A DNA stretch of 12,500 nt from Actinidia chinensis (GCA_009663005.1 CM018912.1:18651352-18663851), one strand, 5' to 3'. Counted from the first letter of the stretch, positions 1 to 9,094 are shown. Numbers and translations: made by a program. Notes: a model not told the origin generated them from the sequence alone.

Positions 1-392
1 TTATCAAGCAATCGCAGAAGAAAGTCGTGGTAGGAGATAGTGGCATAATGGGTGGAGATTGTTGTGTGCAAAAATCATGTTGTAACTATAGGAAATCGTG
101 GTCATGATGAACTAAATGGAGATCACGTTCACCTCGATCTAAAGAGATTGGCGACATGAACTACCAAGCAGCAAGTATTGGTGACTTAGGATGTTAGGAG
201 GAGACCACGGGTGATGTAGTGCTACTTGGACAACTGAGTTGTGATCACGGGTGACATATTGGCGACATGACCCTATCAGATTTTGGCGACATGGTCATCT
301 CATGGACAATGTGATGACATGGTTACCTTGGATTGAACTATCTCTTCTTCCGGAGTTGCTAGTTTGAGTAGATGAAAATTCATCCCTCATCA
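1..392 (-). repeat. 3' LTR, partial (U3 side)
   Basis: Bases 1-392 align end to end with 9378-9755. By my count about 54 of 378 aligned bases differ, with one 14-bp length difference at 362-375 (present here, absent in the other copy). On the minus strand the LTR begins TGATGAGGG at 392, right after a polypurine tract, which fixes this end. Only the U3 part is in the window; R and U5 lie beyond base 1. Confidence 0.93.
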
Positions 393-407
393 ATTACCCC
401 CCCACTT
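393..407 (-). promoter_or_regulatory. Polypurine tract (plus-strand DNA primer)
   Basis: Read on the minus strand this is AAGTGGGGGGGTAAT, ending directly at the TG start of the 3' LTR. A G-rich purine run at this place is where RNase H leaves the primer for second-strand DNA synthesis. The position and composition fit; no other purine run lies nearer the LTR. Confidence 0.85.
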
Positions 408-905
408 GATGCCGAGGAGAACAACTTAGCATGATCGAGTAAAAATAGATAAAAAATTGCTGGTAGGCGAGGTAAGCATGTAATGATGACTTTTTCGCAT
501 GACTGGCACATGTCACCAGTTGATAAGAGGCAAATCCTTTCCACTACACGAGTTAGGTAAAACGTGCACAGCAAATAAAGCATCATTAAATCTTATCTGT
601 TGAGGCAACTTGATTATCATCGTTCACTCTCCCTATAAATAGGCTACTCTTTTGCATTTTTCCAAGCATTGTGAGTTTAAAATCTTGGAATTTATCTTTC
701 TCTTACATGAAAAATGGTCACCTCACCATTCTCAGCTCTACCTCGCATTAGCTTGTCATTCAAGTAACTGTTCACAACTTTTTTACAACTCTTTCATATC
801 ATTCTAGGCATTTTCTCACTCATATGTCCAATGAGAGGTTCGATAATTGACATAGAAAACTCTCTTCCTTTTTAGGTTTCTGACCACCTTGGGGTTTATC
901 ACGCC
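408..905 (+). promoter_or_regulatory. Promoter and 5' leader of the opposite-strand gene
   Basis: This stretch lies between the polypurine tract and the start codon at 906 and holds no supportable ORF. It contains a TATA box at 634-641. About 120 bp upstream of that is a near-symmetric motif, actggcacatgtcaccagt (502-520), around an E-box core CACATG, which could bind bHLH-type factors. The roughly 240 bases from the expected transcription start to 906 would be a 5' UTR. The role is inferred from layout only. Confidence 0.55.
634..641 (+). promoter_or_regulatory. TATA box of the opposite-strand gene
   Basis: TATAAATA in the context CCCTATAAATAGGC is a strong match to the plant TATA consensus. 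It lies 265 bp upstream of the ATG at 906, with transcription expected to start near 665. It points opposite to the LTR promoter of the element. Confidence 0.65.
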
Positions 906-1527
906 ATGGACCACGATGTTATAGAGAATCCTATGTCACCGCCTAGGGTAGAACCAGTCAAACCTGTAGTAAATCTTCAATTAGTTCAGGATGATATACA
1001 TCCTTCTAAAAAAGAAAACAACTATATGACTCATGGGGAGTTTGACCAACTTAAGGAATCATATCTCTTCCCAGCTGGAGTTAGAATGAGACTACTTGAA
1101 GCTAGCGAGACCATCATGCCAGCTCATTCGAGCAAGATGGCCTTCTACAAGGCTGCCTTCTCAGTGGGTTTGTGCTTCCTAATCTAACCCCTCATTAGGG
1201 GGATTCTATGCTTTTATAACGTCTATTCTGCCTAATTAACTCCTAACTCTTGGTGGAGTATCGTTGGCACGCTGGTGCTATGGCGAAATAAAAAGCACAC
1301 CCTTTCTCTAGACAAGTTTAGACACTTATTCAACTTGATCAAAAATCCCAAGCCGAATTGGGGTTGGTTGTTCTTCAAGGCAAAAACTTGCCTCACCATT
1401 ATATAGGAGTATCCGAGTAATGTTAAGGGGTGGAAGAAGAAATTCTTCTTTGTTTCAGGAGGTGACTAAGAGTTTGACCATGGAAAATCTCGGGAGTTCG
1501 AGTTTCTGAGGTCGTGGAGCACCCCAT

Positions 1528-1598
1528 GTTAGCAGATTATTCTTTTGCATTATTTCTTTCTTACCCATTGCTTATTTTCTTGGTTTATTTGACGTTAG
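1528..1598 (+). other. Putative intron 1 of the antisense ORF
   Basis: A 71-bp T-rich stretch begins gttagc and ends gacgttag. Protein-like sequence stops before it and resumes after it. The reading frame across the junction is off by one base, so either a small indel has occurred or the splice sites are not exactly these. Confidence 0.5.
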
Positions 1599-1960
1599 AT
1601 CCTTTTTGGATCGCCATTGCAATAATGTGTCTGCCTTGACCGAGATTGAAAGGAAAAGGTCAGAAGGCATCATCCATGGGTTAAAATAGGGGAAGTTATA
1701 CTTGGTTAAAGACCTCCTTAACTCAAGGGTGTTCCTCAAGTGTTTCTCCCCTACCCCTCAACAAATGGCATCTAGTAAGGGAGACAATGATGAAAGAGAG
1801 AAAAATGTTTATGATGCGGCCCAAGCCAAAACCGAAGAGAGTGAGTCTCGCCATTCCCAAGATGAATCTTTGGTGGAATATATAGGAACCATTAGGTGGG
1901 AGCTAAGGAAAGGAATTCTGGTTTCCCTAACTAACGAGATGTTGCTGAGAATAACTAGAT

Positions 1961-2119
1961 GTAAATGCCAGTCTTTATCTCATAGTTCGTTGATATCGAA
2001 TAGTTTTAGTTTTGCATTTTGGTTGGACATTCCATTGCCCACTGAGCTAAGATCGGATGATATCCCTCTTTATCTTTATCCTGCCTTTTTATTTCCTCAT
2101 TTAACTCAGTTTTTTGTAG
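1961..2119 (+). other. Putative intron 2 of the antisense ORF
   Basis: A 159-bp T-rich stretch starts gtaaatg and ends ttttttgtag, with typical plant donor and acceptor sites. Splicing joins a leftover t at 1960 to cg at 2120 and keeps frame. Because 159 is a multiple of three and has no stop, read-through would also keep frame, so the call rests on composition and splice sites. Confidence 0.6.
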
Positions 2120-2578
2120 CGATGCTAAGAAAGGTTGATCTGAAGAAGATCGCTAGTAGGGCCCAGGCGAAGACCACCAATTTGAAAGTCAATACGAAGG
2201 TCACCCCGCCACCGACTAGGGGAAAAGTCCAAACTAAGGATAGGCCAGCGAAGAACACCAGGGCAACCTAAGATGCTGCCTTAAACGTATCTTCATCCAA
2301 GAAGAAGATGCCTCCAAAGAAGGCAACCACTCTGGAAAAACTTGTTGTTCTTTGGGATCCGAGCGAATCCTAAACCATTCCAACATGCTTGGATGGTGGC
2401 GAGAAGACCACCACAATCCACCCGAGTGGTCCTTGGGCTCGAAGCCTCGGTGATCAAAAATTCAGTTGCGGTGGAGACATTGGCCCAGTCTTTTCTTCTT
2501 CCTACTGATAAGGAAATGACAGGCAGGACGTAGTTGGACGAGGTTACCACCCAATTCTACCATGCATATGCCATGTCA

Positions 2579-2649
2579 GTAAATCCAAGCATTCCTACTT
2601 AAATTTTTATTTTCTTTGTTATTAAGGTTTTGACTTGTCACTTTTGTAG
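2579..2649 (+). other. Putative intron 3 of the antisense ORF
   Basis: A 71-bp T-rich stretch starts gtaaatcc and ends cttttgtag. Removing it joins codons in phase 0 (..YAMS to ALVMASSLAEQA..). The intron contains in-frame stops, so splicing is needed for a continuous protein. Confidence 0.65.
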
Positions 2650-3192
2650 GCATTGGTGATGGCTTCCTCCCTGGCTGAGCAGGCTAAGGAGATGAGAGAT
2701 GGGGCAGAAGCCCAAGGATTTACCATCTCATCCTTGAGGTATGATGTTAGCCGTGCTCAACAAGAAGCCTAAGAGCACGAGAAGAGGGTGGCTGAGCTGA
2801 GCTTATGGTGGAGAAGGAACGCTCTAACCTCGCCATCAATAAGCTCAATTAGGAGGTGGCCGAGCTAAAAAAGAAAGGAGGAGTGCTCCGATCTTGCCGT
2901 AGAGAAGTTAGAGAAGAAAGTGGCAAAGTTGAAAAGGAGGGATGACCTCGCCAAGAAACAAACCGTTATCAAGTTCAAAGCTTTTGAAGAATACAAGGAG
3001 GCTATGGTGGAAGAGGCGTCTACAAGATTTGGTGAGGGGTTTGACGTGTGTAGGAAACAGATTAACCCACGTTTCCCCGACATCGACATCAATGACATGC
3101 ATATCGATCCTGATCTGGATGAAGGTGATAAATATACAGAGGGGGACGTAGATGAAATAGTTATACCAGACCACATCCTCTTGGCAGATTAG

Positions 3193-3672
3193 AGCTCTCT
3201 CGACGTCGGCGAGAAGGGAGGTCTCACCCTTCCAAGGAAGATTTAGGCTCCTTTTTTCTGTTCTTGCCTTTTGATGTACTTTCTTTGCTTTCCTTATAAT
3301 GGCAACATCAAACATGAATGCAAATAATTTTTTTATGATTTTATATCTTCCATGGCAACACAATTGTTACTATTGAATGATGTAAAATGATGACATCACT
3401 AGTAACAAGTAGGCGATATAATGAAATTGTCGAAATAGCGACCTCAATAACTTCGCAAAAAATATTTGATGAACTTGGCTAATCAAAACTATTTGGCGAA
3501 CAAAACCGTTTGGCGTACAACATAACTTAATAACTTAATATGTGAGATTGATGATTTATTAAAATTTTGGTAACTATAATTATATGGAGATTGGCGATAA
3601 TGGTTACATGGTGATCCACATCTTAATAGCGACTATAGTTAGGCAACTGTAATAGCGTGACGATCAAAGGAA
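3193..3672. other. Spacer between the two convergent genes: 3' UTR and GGCGA-rich region
   Basis: No gene is seen. The first 170 bases are T-rich and look like the 3' UTR of the plus-strand gene (near 3290-3330: ccttataatggc, then gcaaataatttt), with no single clear polyadenylation signal. From about 3410 to 3660 the short motif ggcga/gcgac recurs (agGCGAtat, taGCGAcct, ttGGCGAac, ttGGCGTac, ttGGCGAtaatggttacatgg). The last form recalls the U3 motif ttggcgacatgg of the LTRs. Confidence 0.5.
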
Positions 3673-4860
3673 CTATTGGTAGTTCTTCTTTAGGTACTCA
3701 GCATTCCATAAATTAGGAAGTTTCTTCCTACCCATGTCGTCCAACCAATAAGTCCCTGGTCTGGTGATCTCGATAACTTTGTACAGCCCTTCCCATGTCG
3801 GACCAAGCTTCCCGACATTAAGCTTTGTGGTCGTTAATGTGACTTTTCTTAAGACAACATTACCAGGATGAAATGACTCGTATCTGATCCTCCTATTAAA
3901 GTACTTGGCAATCTGATGCTTGTAGGCAGCTTGGAGAGCTTGGGCATGCTCTCTTTTATCACCTAGTAGGTCAAGATTGAGCCTAAGCTCTATCTCATTA
4001 GTCTCCTTATCGAAGTTTGTTGTTCAAAAAGTGGGCATCCCTATTTCCACTGGTATCACCGCCTCTATCCCGTATACCAATGAGGCATCTCGCTAGGTGG
4101 GATTATGCTAGAAGTATGATAGGACCACAACACAATTGGGAGGTTGTCTGTCCATCTTCCCTTGGATTTGTATAGCCTAGTCTTCAGATTTCTTAGTATC
4201 ATTTTGTTGGTGACTTTCACCTGACCATTTGCCTAGGGATGACCCAATGAGGAGAAATTATTGGTGATGGCGAGATAAGAACAAAACATCTTGAACCTGT
4301 CATTGTCAAACTGCTTTCCATTGTCAGACACTATGACCCTTGGGATTCCAAACTAACATATGATATTCTTCCAAACAAAGTCTTGACATTCTTCTCGGTA
4401 ATTTTGGCGAGAGGCTTTGCCTTGATCCACTTAGTGAAGTAATCTATGGTGACTAGTAAAGACTTTTTCTACAATGGAGCTTGTTACGGTGGTCCAAGTA
4501 TGTCTATTCTCGATTATGAAAATGGCCATGGACTGCTAATTGGTACCATCTCAGTAGTAGGGAGATGGCTAACAGGAGCGAACCTTTGGCATTTTATCAT
4601 ACTTTTGGGTAAATACCACTGCATCTCGCTCCATTTGAGACCAAAAATATCCTTGGAAGATTGACTTTCAAACCAGTGACTTTGCCCCAGAGTGGTTACC
4701 GCAGATGCCCTCATGGATCTCTCTGAACATGTACTCGGCCTCTTTTGGTTGGAGACCTCTTTGTAATAGACCCAAGAAGCATCTCTTGTAGAGAGCCCCT
4801 TGGAGGAGACAAAACCTTGCTAACCGATATCAGATTTAGCGAGCTTGAAGATTGTCATAT
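3673..4860 (-). pseudogene. Integrase domain of pol, inactivated
   Basis: Integrase joins the element's DNA ends to the host chromosome. Reading down from 4860, the fragments are a zinc-binding HHCC region (MFREIHEGICGNHSGAKSL near 4680-4735, KCQRFAP near 4580), a catalytic core (IDYFTKW near 4430-4447, VIVSDNG near 4317-4340, HPQANGQVKVTN near 4207-4250, then SKGRWTDNLPIVLWSYHT), and a C-terminus ending in LPNLWNAEYLKKNYQ and a TAG at 3673-3675. The first two catalytic Asp codons survive (4442-4444, 4323-4325). The catalytic Glu expected in GQVEVTN is Lys (AAA, plus-strand 4215-4217). Several stops and frame changes break the domain, worst between 3700 and 4080. The family call is very safe. 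Confidence 0.92.
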
Positions 4861-4999
4861 GGCAAGTCTCCACTTTTGAGATATTTTCGTGATGTTGTTT
4901 ATACATGTCGGTTGCGTCGTTATTTGGAAAATGTTAGTTTTGGGAACATCAATACTTGGTTTTGGCAAGAATTCCAGTGGGATATTCCTATCTTTGACA

Positions 5000-5400
5000 A
5001 AGTCGAAAGTGGAAATTAGGTTTGCCAAGACATTAGCTTACTTGTTCTTTTCTCAAGGAATCTGCTAGATTTCAAAGTCTTTAATTTTCATCACCAGAGC
5101 TTTTACCTCATCTAGATATGCCACCATTTAGAGATCCTTGGTAAGATAATCCCCTTGAACTTGGTTTACCACAAGCTGAGAGTTGTTGAAAATGTCCAAG
5201 GACTCTACTCCCAATTATGTTGCAACTCTTAATCTGGAGAGAAAAGCTTCATACTCTGCTTTATTATTGATTGCTTTGAACCCAATGTGTATGGAGTATT
5301 GCATTTGCTCCCCTAAGGGGGTTTGGAGAATAAGGACAGCGCTATAGCTGCTTTGATTTGATGATCCATCTACGAACAGCTTTTATCTCGCCGTGTCAAT
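5000..5400 (-). pseudogene. Second (archaeal-type) RNase H domain of pol
   Basis: Minus-strand fragments LFVDGSSNQSSYSAVLIL, INNKAEYEAFLSRLRVA, SQLVVNQVQGDYLTKD and ANVLANLIS match the RNase H fold found as an added domain (RVT_3 type, archaeal-like 'aRNH') in Tat elements, placed between the gypsy RNase H and integrase. It would help remove the RNA template. The Asp of DGSS and the Glu of AEYEA are present. The third catalytic Asp, expected before SQLVVNQ (usual form SDSQLV), reads Asn at 5182-5184. Stops interrupt it (after RVAT, after LTKDL, and three times in the FEI..NK region). A stop-ridden connector of about 130 codons, with pieces such as FLPKPSIDVPKTN, leads on to integrase. Confidence 0.85.
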
Positions 5401-5589
5401 GTCTTTTTCCTTGGCTTCCCCTTATTTAGTGAGTTAAGCATTAGTGTCTGAAATCTCATCTTCCTCGGAGTAGGTAAATTCAGCTATGAAGTCAAACAAT
5501 GCTAGGGCCTTGATATCGATTCTTGGTCAATATTCAATGTGAAATTCATCTAACTTGATGGACCACTTAAGGAGGCGACCTGAAGTGTT

Positions 5590-5839
5590 AGGCTGCTAAA
5601 GAATATGCTTGAGAGATTGGTCCGTCAATATGATGATTGGGTGTCCTTGAAAATAATGACAGAGATTTCTTGTTGTAATTATGAGTGCATAGGCGAGCTT
5701 CTCAATTTTCAAGTACCTATTTTCTGCTCTGAGAAGGACTTTGCTGATATAGTACACTAGTCTTTGGACTTTATCTGCCTCATTGATCAACACGACCCTT
5801 ATAGCTATTGGTGACACGGTTAAGTACAAAAGAAGCTCC
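5590..5839 (-). pseudogene. First (gypsy-type) RNase H domain of pol
   Basis: The minus-strand run at 5596-5829 is open for 77 codons. It contains VYYISKVLLRAENRYLKIEK, LAYALIITTRNLCHYFQGH and PIIILTDQSLKHIL, the usual sequence after the RT thumb in plant Ty3/gypsy elements. Coding continues below it with LLKWSIKLDEFHIEY (5520-5570) and KALALFDFIAEFTYSEED, a linker to the second RNase H. This is the longest unbroken piece of pol in the copy. In Tat elements this domain is often called degenerate because the second RNase H has been added. Confidence 0.85.
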
Positions 5840-6745
5840 TAGCCTCTATTAGGAACTGTCAAGAGAGGGCGATCCAAGATACTCCTTTAGCTGCGAAAAA
5901 GCTATTTTAGATTCATTTGTCCATTCGAAAGTTTTACTCCCCCTCAAAATCTTGAAGAATGGTAAACACTTGTCAACTGATTTTGAGACAAATCTATTGA
6001 GAGCAGCAACTCGCTTAATTAGTCATTAAACATTATGAATGCTCTTGGGTGAGTTCGTCATCAACAGGGCTTGTATTTAGGTGAAGTTTGCTTCTATCCC
6101 TTGCTTGGTCACTAAAAAACCAAGGAATTTTCTTGAAGACACACTGAATATTCACTTGGAGGGATTCAACATCATACGATATTGGTGTAGGATCTTGAAG
6201 TTTTTCTCTAAATGGATGATATGATATGCAGCTTTCAGGCTTTTAACCATCATTTCATCGACATAAACCTCCATATTGTTTCCGATTATGACTTTGAATA
6301 TCTTATTGACCAATATCGGGTATGTTGCCCCAACGTTCTTCAATCCGAAGGGCATGATCTTCTAGTAGTATAACCTTCTTTTTGTGAAGGATGTCTTTTA
6401 ACTATCTGGGGGTGAATTTTGATCTGGTGGTATCTAAAAAAGGCGTTCATGAAACTTTGGAGCTCATGTTTTGACGTAGCATTGACTATAAATCTATTTT
6501 TAGGATATGAAAGTTGTCCTTAGGGCAGGCTTTATTCAAGTCCCTGAAATCAATGTAGACTCTCTATTTCCCCTATCTTTAGGGAGACTACAACGTTAGC
6601 CAACCAATCTAGATAATGGGAGACAACAACGTTAGCCAACCAATCTAGATAATGGGATTCCCTAATGACATTGAGGTTGATAAGATTCAAAACTTCCTCT
6701 TCTATCACCTTTAATCATTTAGGGGAGATTTTCCTTTGCTTTTGG
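5840..6745 (-). pseudogene. Reverse transcriptase domain of pol, inactivated
   Basis: The enzyme copies element RNA into DNA. In minus order: VIEEEVLNLINLNVIRESHY (near 6655-6715), LDWLANVVV (twice, see the duplication), a stop, VYIDFRDLNKACPKDN (6510-6560), FMNAFFRYHQIKIHP (about 6410-6455), MPFGLKNVGATY (6320-6355), NMEVYVDEMMVKS (about 6237-6275), then the thumb (FLGFLVTKQGIEANFT, RVAALNRFVSKSVDKCLPFF). The first catalytic motif, normally FMDAF, has Asn for Asp (codon 6445-6447). The YVDD box reads YVDE (Glu codon 6254-6256). There are several stops and at least two frameshifts between 6355 and 6480. Upstream, PGIDHQIAIHKL (6780-6820) is the usual lead-in to gypsy RT. Confidence 0.93.
6586..6657 (-). 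repeat. 36-bp in-frame tandem duplication inside RT
   Basis: Units 6586-6621 and 6622-6657 are identical at 35 of 36 bases (the fourth base of the plus-strand unit is t or a). On the minus strand each encodes SHYLDWLANVVV, so the RT fingers carry this 12-residue segment twice in a row, where the family has it once. Confidence 0.95.
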
Positions 6746-7079
6746 AGAATAGGAGGGTAATTCAGATTGGCAAAAGTTTGTGTATAGCTATTTGGTGATC
6801 TATACCAGGGACCTCGCTCAATGACTAGGCAAACATGTCGTAGTTCCTCTTCAAGAATTTCACCAAGTGTCTTGTATCTCCACTGTCAACTCGATCTCAA
6901 TCATCATATGACGATTTGGATGATAAGGATGTATGGGGATTTAAGTCACTTATTTTAAGGGTGTGGTATTCTCTATTTCTCAGGAATCTCGAAGAGGCAT
7001 GGTTCCTATCTTGCCCCTCAGCTCTTCCATCTTGGCATCCTCTATTTGTAGTTGCTATATGTCGCTCGATTTCATCGCC

Positions 7080-7560
7080 ATCATGAAACATTGCTTGGAG
7101 ACCTTCTAGTCACCTTTTACCTCGCCTATACCAGTAGTGGTTGGAAACTTCATTAATAGGTGATAATAGAGGTAATGGCTTTAATCTTGCCCAATGGGGG
7201 CGACCCATAACTACGTTGTAAGGCGAGGGGCAATCTACTACTATGAAATCTTGCCACACTGTCATTTGGTGTGGTTGTCCCCACAATAAAAGACAATCTA
7301 ATCTACCCTATCGGATGAATTGATATTCCCCTAAAGCCGATTAATAGTGTGTGAAATAGATAGAGTTTATCTTGCCTGATCTTTATCTGGTCGAAAGCCG
7401 AGAAGAATAAGATATCAGCAGAGCTTCCATTGTCAATCAGAATTCTCTGGACTTTGAAATTGGTGATAGTAGTGGACACGATAAAAGCGTCGTCATGGGG
7501 GAAACTAATACCACTTAGATCCACATTGGTGAAAGTGATGGGAGGGAAGGAGGGCTTGCT
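7080..7560 (-). pseudogene. Aspartic protease domain of pol and linker to RT
   Basis: The retroviral-type protease cuts the Gag-Pol polyprotein. A run open for 73 codons (7303-7524) carries [15 protein letters not shown], then the active-site region [12 protein letters not shown] (7411-7443). The family pattern there is VDSGSSADIL. The Asp (7432-7434) is kept, but the following Ser is Asn (7429-7431). Downstream in other frames are DFIVVDCPSPYNVVMGRPHW, expected as PSPYN.I.GRP in this family, and the linker GEVKGD-stop-KVSKQCFMMAM (about 7080-7125). Between 6750 and 7080 is a poorly conserved connector; one Trp there has become a stop (FA-stop-S at about 6830). Loss of Ser alone need not kill a protease, but the frame breaks do. 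Confidence 0.88.
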
Positions 7561-7599
7561 TCAGTTGCGGGCACGGAGGGATTGAAAACTTCTTCTTTA

Positions 7600-9094
7600 A
7601 CTCACCCTTTTGCTTCTCAAGTGTGTTTCTTCCTTGATGACGTTGAAAATCCTTTTGATCCAAAACCTCCATGGATGGTTTGGATGTCTCCAGTGCTAGG
7701 CCTGTTATCAACGTACCCTCTTTCAGGAGTAACTGGTCTTGGGCAATCAGCCACAAACTTCCTCAAGTACCCCCTATTGATCAAGTTAGTTATTTGTTCC
7801 TTCAATTGAAAAACAGTCTTCTGTGTTGTGGCCTCGACCCATGTGAAATTCACAATACTTGTACTTGTTTCTCTGAAATGGGTTGGTCTTGATTTTCTTA
7901 AGCCACTTCACAAATTCTTTATTCTTGATCTCTATAAGTACTTGGGTGATGGGTCCGTTGAGAGGTGGTAATTGTACCTCGGTTTAATGAGAAGGAATCT
8001 GGGGGTGTCAATTGTTGGTCCGTCTCCTAGCATCCTGCTCGGGTTTTGTTGGTTTAAGATTGCCCACATAATCCATCCTTCATGAATCAGGTTCCTTCCT
8101 TTTGTGATCATCTTCTTTTCCACTCCTTCTTTGCTTGGCTTTGGTCAACTCTTCGACGGCGATATAATTATCGACTTTAGTTTGGAGTGCCGACAAGATT
8201 TTTAGTACGTTTTTTGATAAGGAGTCAAACAAGGGACCAAGGTGAAGTCCTTTTATCATTGCCATAACAATCACCTTATTGTTGGGGTCTTTCACTTCAA
8301 GGATGGCTTGGTTGAATCGTCTTCCATACTCCTTTAGACTTTCTTCAACTCTCTAGTTGAAAGTAAAAATATGAGAGACATTTTTTTGTCTAAGCCTACA
8401 GCTTAAGAAATTGGCGACAACAAGCCTGCTCAGTTGCCAAATGAGACACTGGTTCTCGGAAACAGCTTTATGAACCATGACCTTATTGGTCTTCTCAGAG
8501 TCATTGAGAATGCCCTGCACATTACCTTGTCAGAGGCTCCTTAAAACATTATTAAGTTCTTGAATGAATCCAAGTGATCCATTAGATCCGTTTTTCCTTC
8601 ATAAATCCCTAACTGGAAAAGAAGCTTGAATCTGGAAGACACTCTGACCCTTGCCTATGAATTTCTTTGCTTCTTGACCTCTGCGTTCCACTGCTGGAAG
8701 ATCGTGATTGCTGTATATCAAGGTTTTTCCCTCGCTTATCACTCTTGGAGTGATGGTTAAGAGACCAACATCGACAGCTTCGTGCAGAGTTCTTGTGGCT
8801 GGCATATTGGCGACTTCGAGAAGCACCAAGATCACCTGATTGAGGAGAATGGCTAAACCGGTTTGAGCCTTTTGGGATTGGCACGATGGAGGGAGTTGGA
8901 TTATTTGCGGCAAAGTGTTGCACTAATCATATGTTCAACTCTTTCATAATCCTAATTTGCTCAGCAATATCATGCATGTCACGATGAATGTCTTCGCGAT
9001 TTGGAGCTTGACTAGCGCTAGCCATATGAGATGCTATGTTATCAAGGGGACTATCGGTGCTTTGTCTAGGCAACAGGCGACTGCGCAAGTGCAT
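7600..9094 (-). pseudogene. gag (capsid and nucleocapsid), decayed
   Basis: Gag forms the virus-like particle and binds the element RNA. The chosen start is the ATG at 9092-9094 (MHLRSRLLPRQ), about 20 bases after the primer binding site. It opens a frame of 162 codons broken only by a TGA at 8927-8929, up to a stop near 8609. The capsid core follows in pieces: [16 protein letters not shown] sequence near 8560, RLVVANFLSCRL (8400-8440), [28 protein letters not shown] (8280-8350), then a 71-codon open run (8080-8295) with [17 protein letters not shown], typical of plant retrotransposon gag (PF03732). A zinc knuckle, C-X2-H-X4-H-X4-C in [15 protein letters not shown], sits at 7813-7854, the variant form usual in this lineage. 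After it comes QTIHGGFGS, the normal lead to protease. Frameshifts occur near 8600, 8380 and 7900-8080. Confidence 0.88.

Larger units (their letters stand above)
906..3192 (+). pseudogene. Extra antisense ORF of the Tat element (PF04195-like, spliced), decayed
   Basis: The gene runs against gag-pol, between pol and the 3' LTR. Start ATG 906, stop TAG 3190-3192. Proposed exons are 906-1527, 1599-1960, 2120-2578 and 2650-3192, about 660 codons. Exon 1 (motifs such as GVRMRLLEASETI, AFYKAAFSVGL, NSWWSIVGTLVLWR, GWKKKFFFVSG) resembles the plant 'putative gypsy type transposon' domain, Pfam PF04195. Exon 3 starts with a lysine-rich stretch. Exon 4 has coiled-coil-like repeats around 2820-2960 (DLAVEKLEKKVAKLKRR) and an acidic tail. 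Exon 1 keeps one frame through four stops (1185, 1233, 1404, 1467). Later stops are at 1687, 2269, 2371, 2531 and 2770, with frameshifts near 2374-2430, 2803 and 2880. The function of this protein in Tat elements is not known. The last 270 bases (2920-3192) are an open frame, the best-preserved coding stretch here. Confidence 0.8.

Noticed and set aside
2865..3363. Minus-strand ORFs of 85-151 codons opposite the last exon of the plus-strand gene
   Set aside because: They are shadows of the coding exon on the other strand, run into intron-like and UTR sequence, and show no family motif.
7582..7892. Plus-strand ORFs opposite the gag zinc knuckle and protease start
   Set aside because: They are antisense shadows of the gag-pro coding sequence, with no promoter or motif of their own.
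8599..8913. A second 104-codon minus-strand ORF overlapping the gag N-terminus in another frame
   Set aside because: The frame starting from 9094 connects to the leader and keeps gag-like composition; the other overlaps it almost fully and has no upstream continuation.
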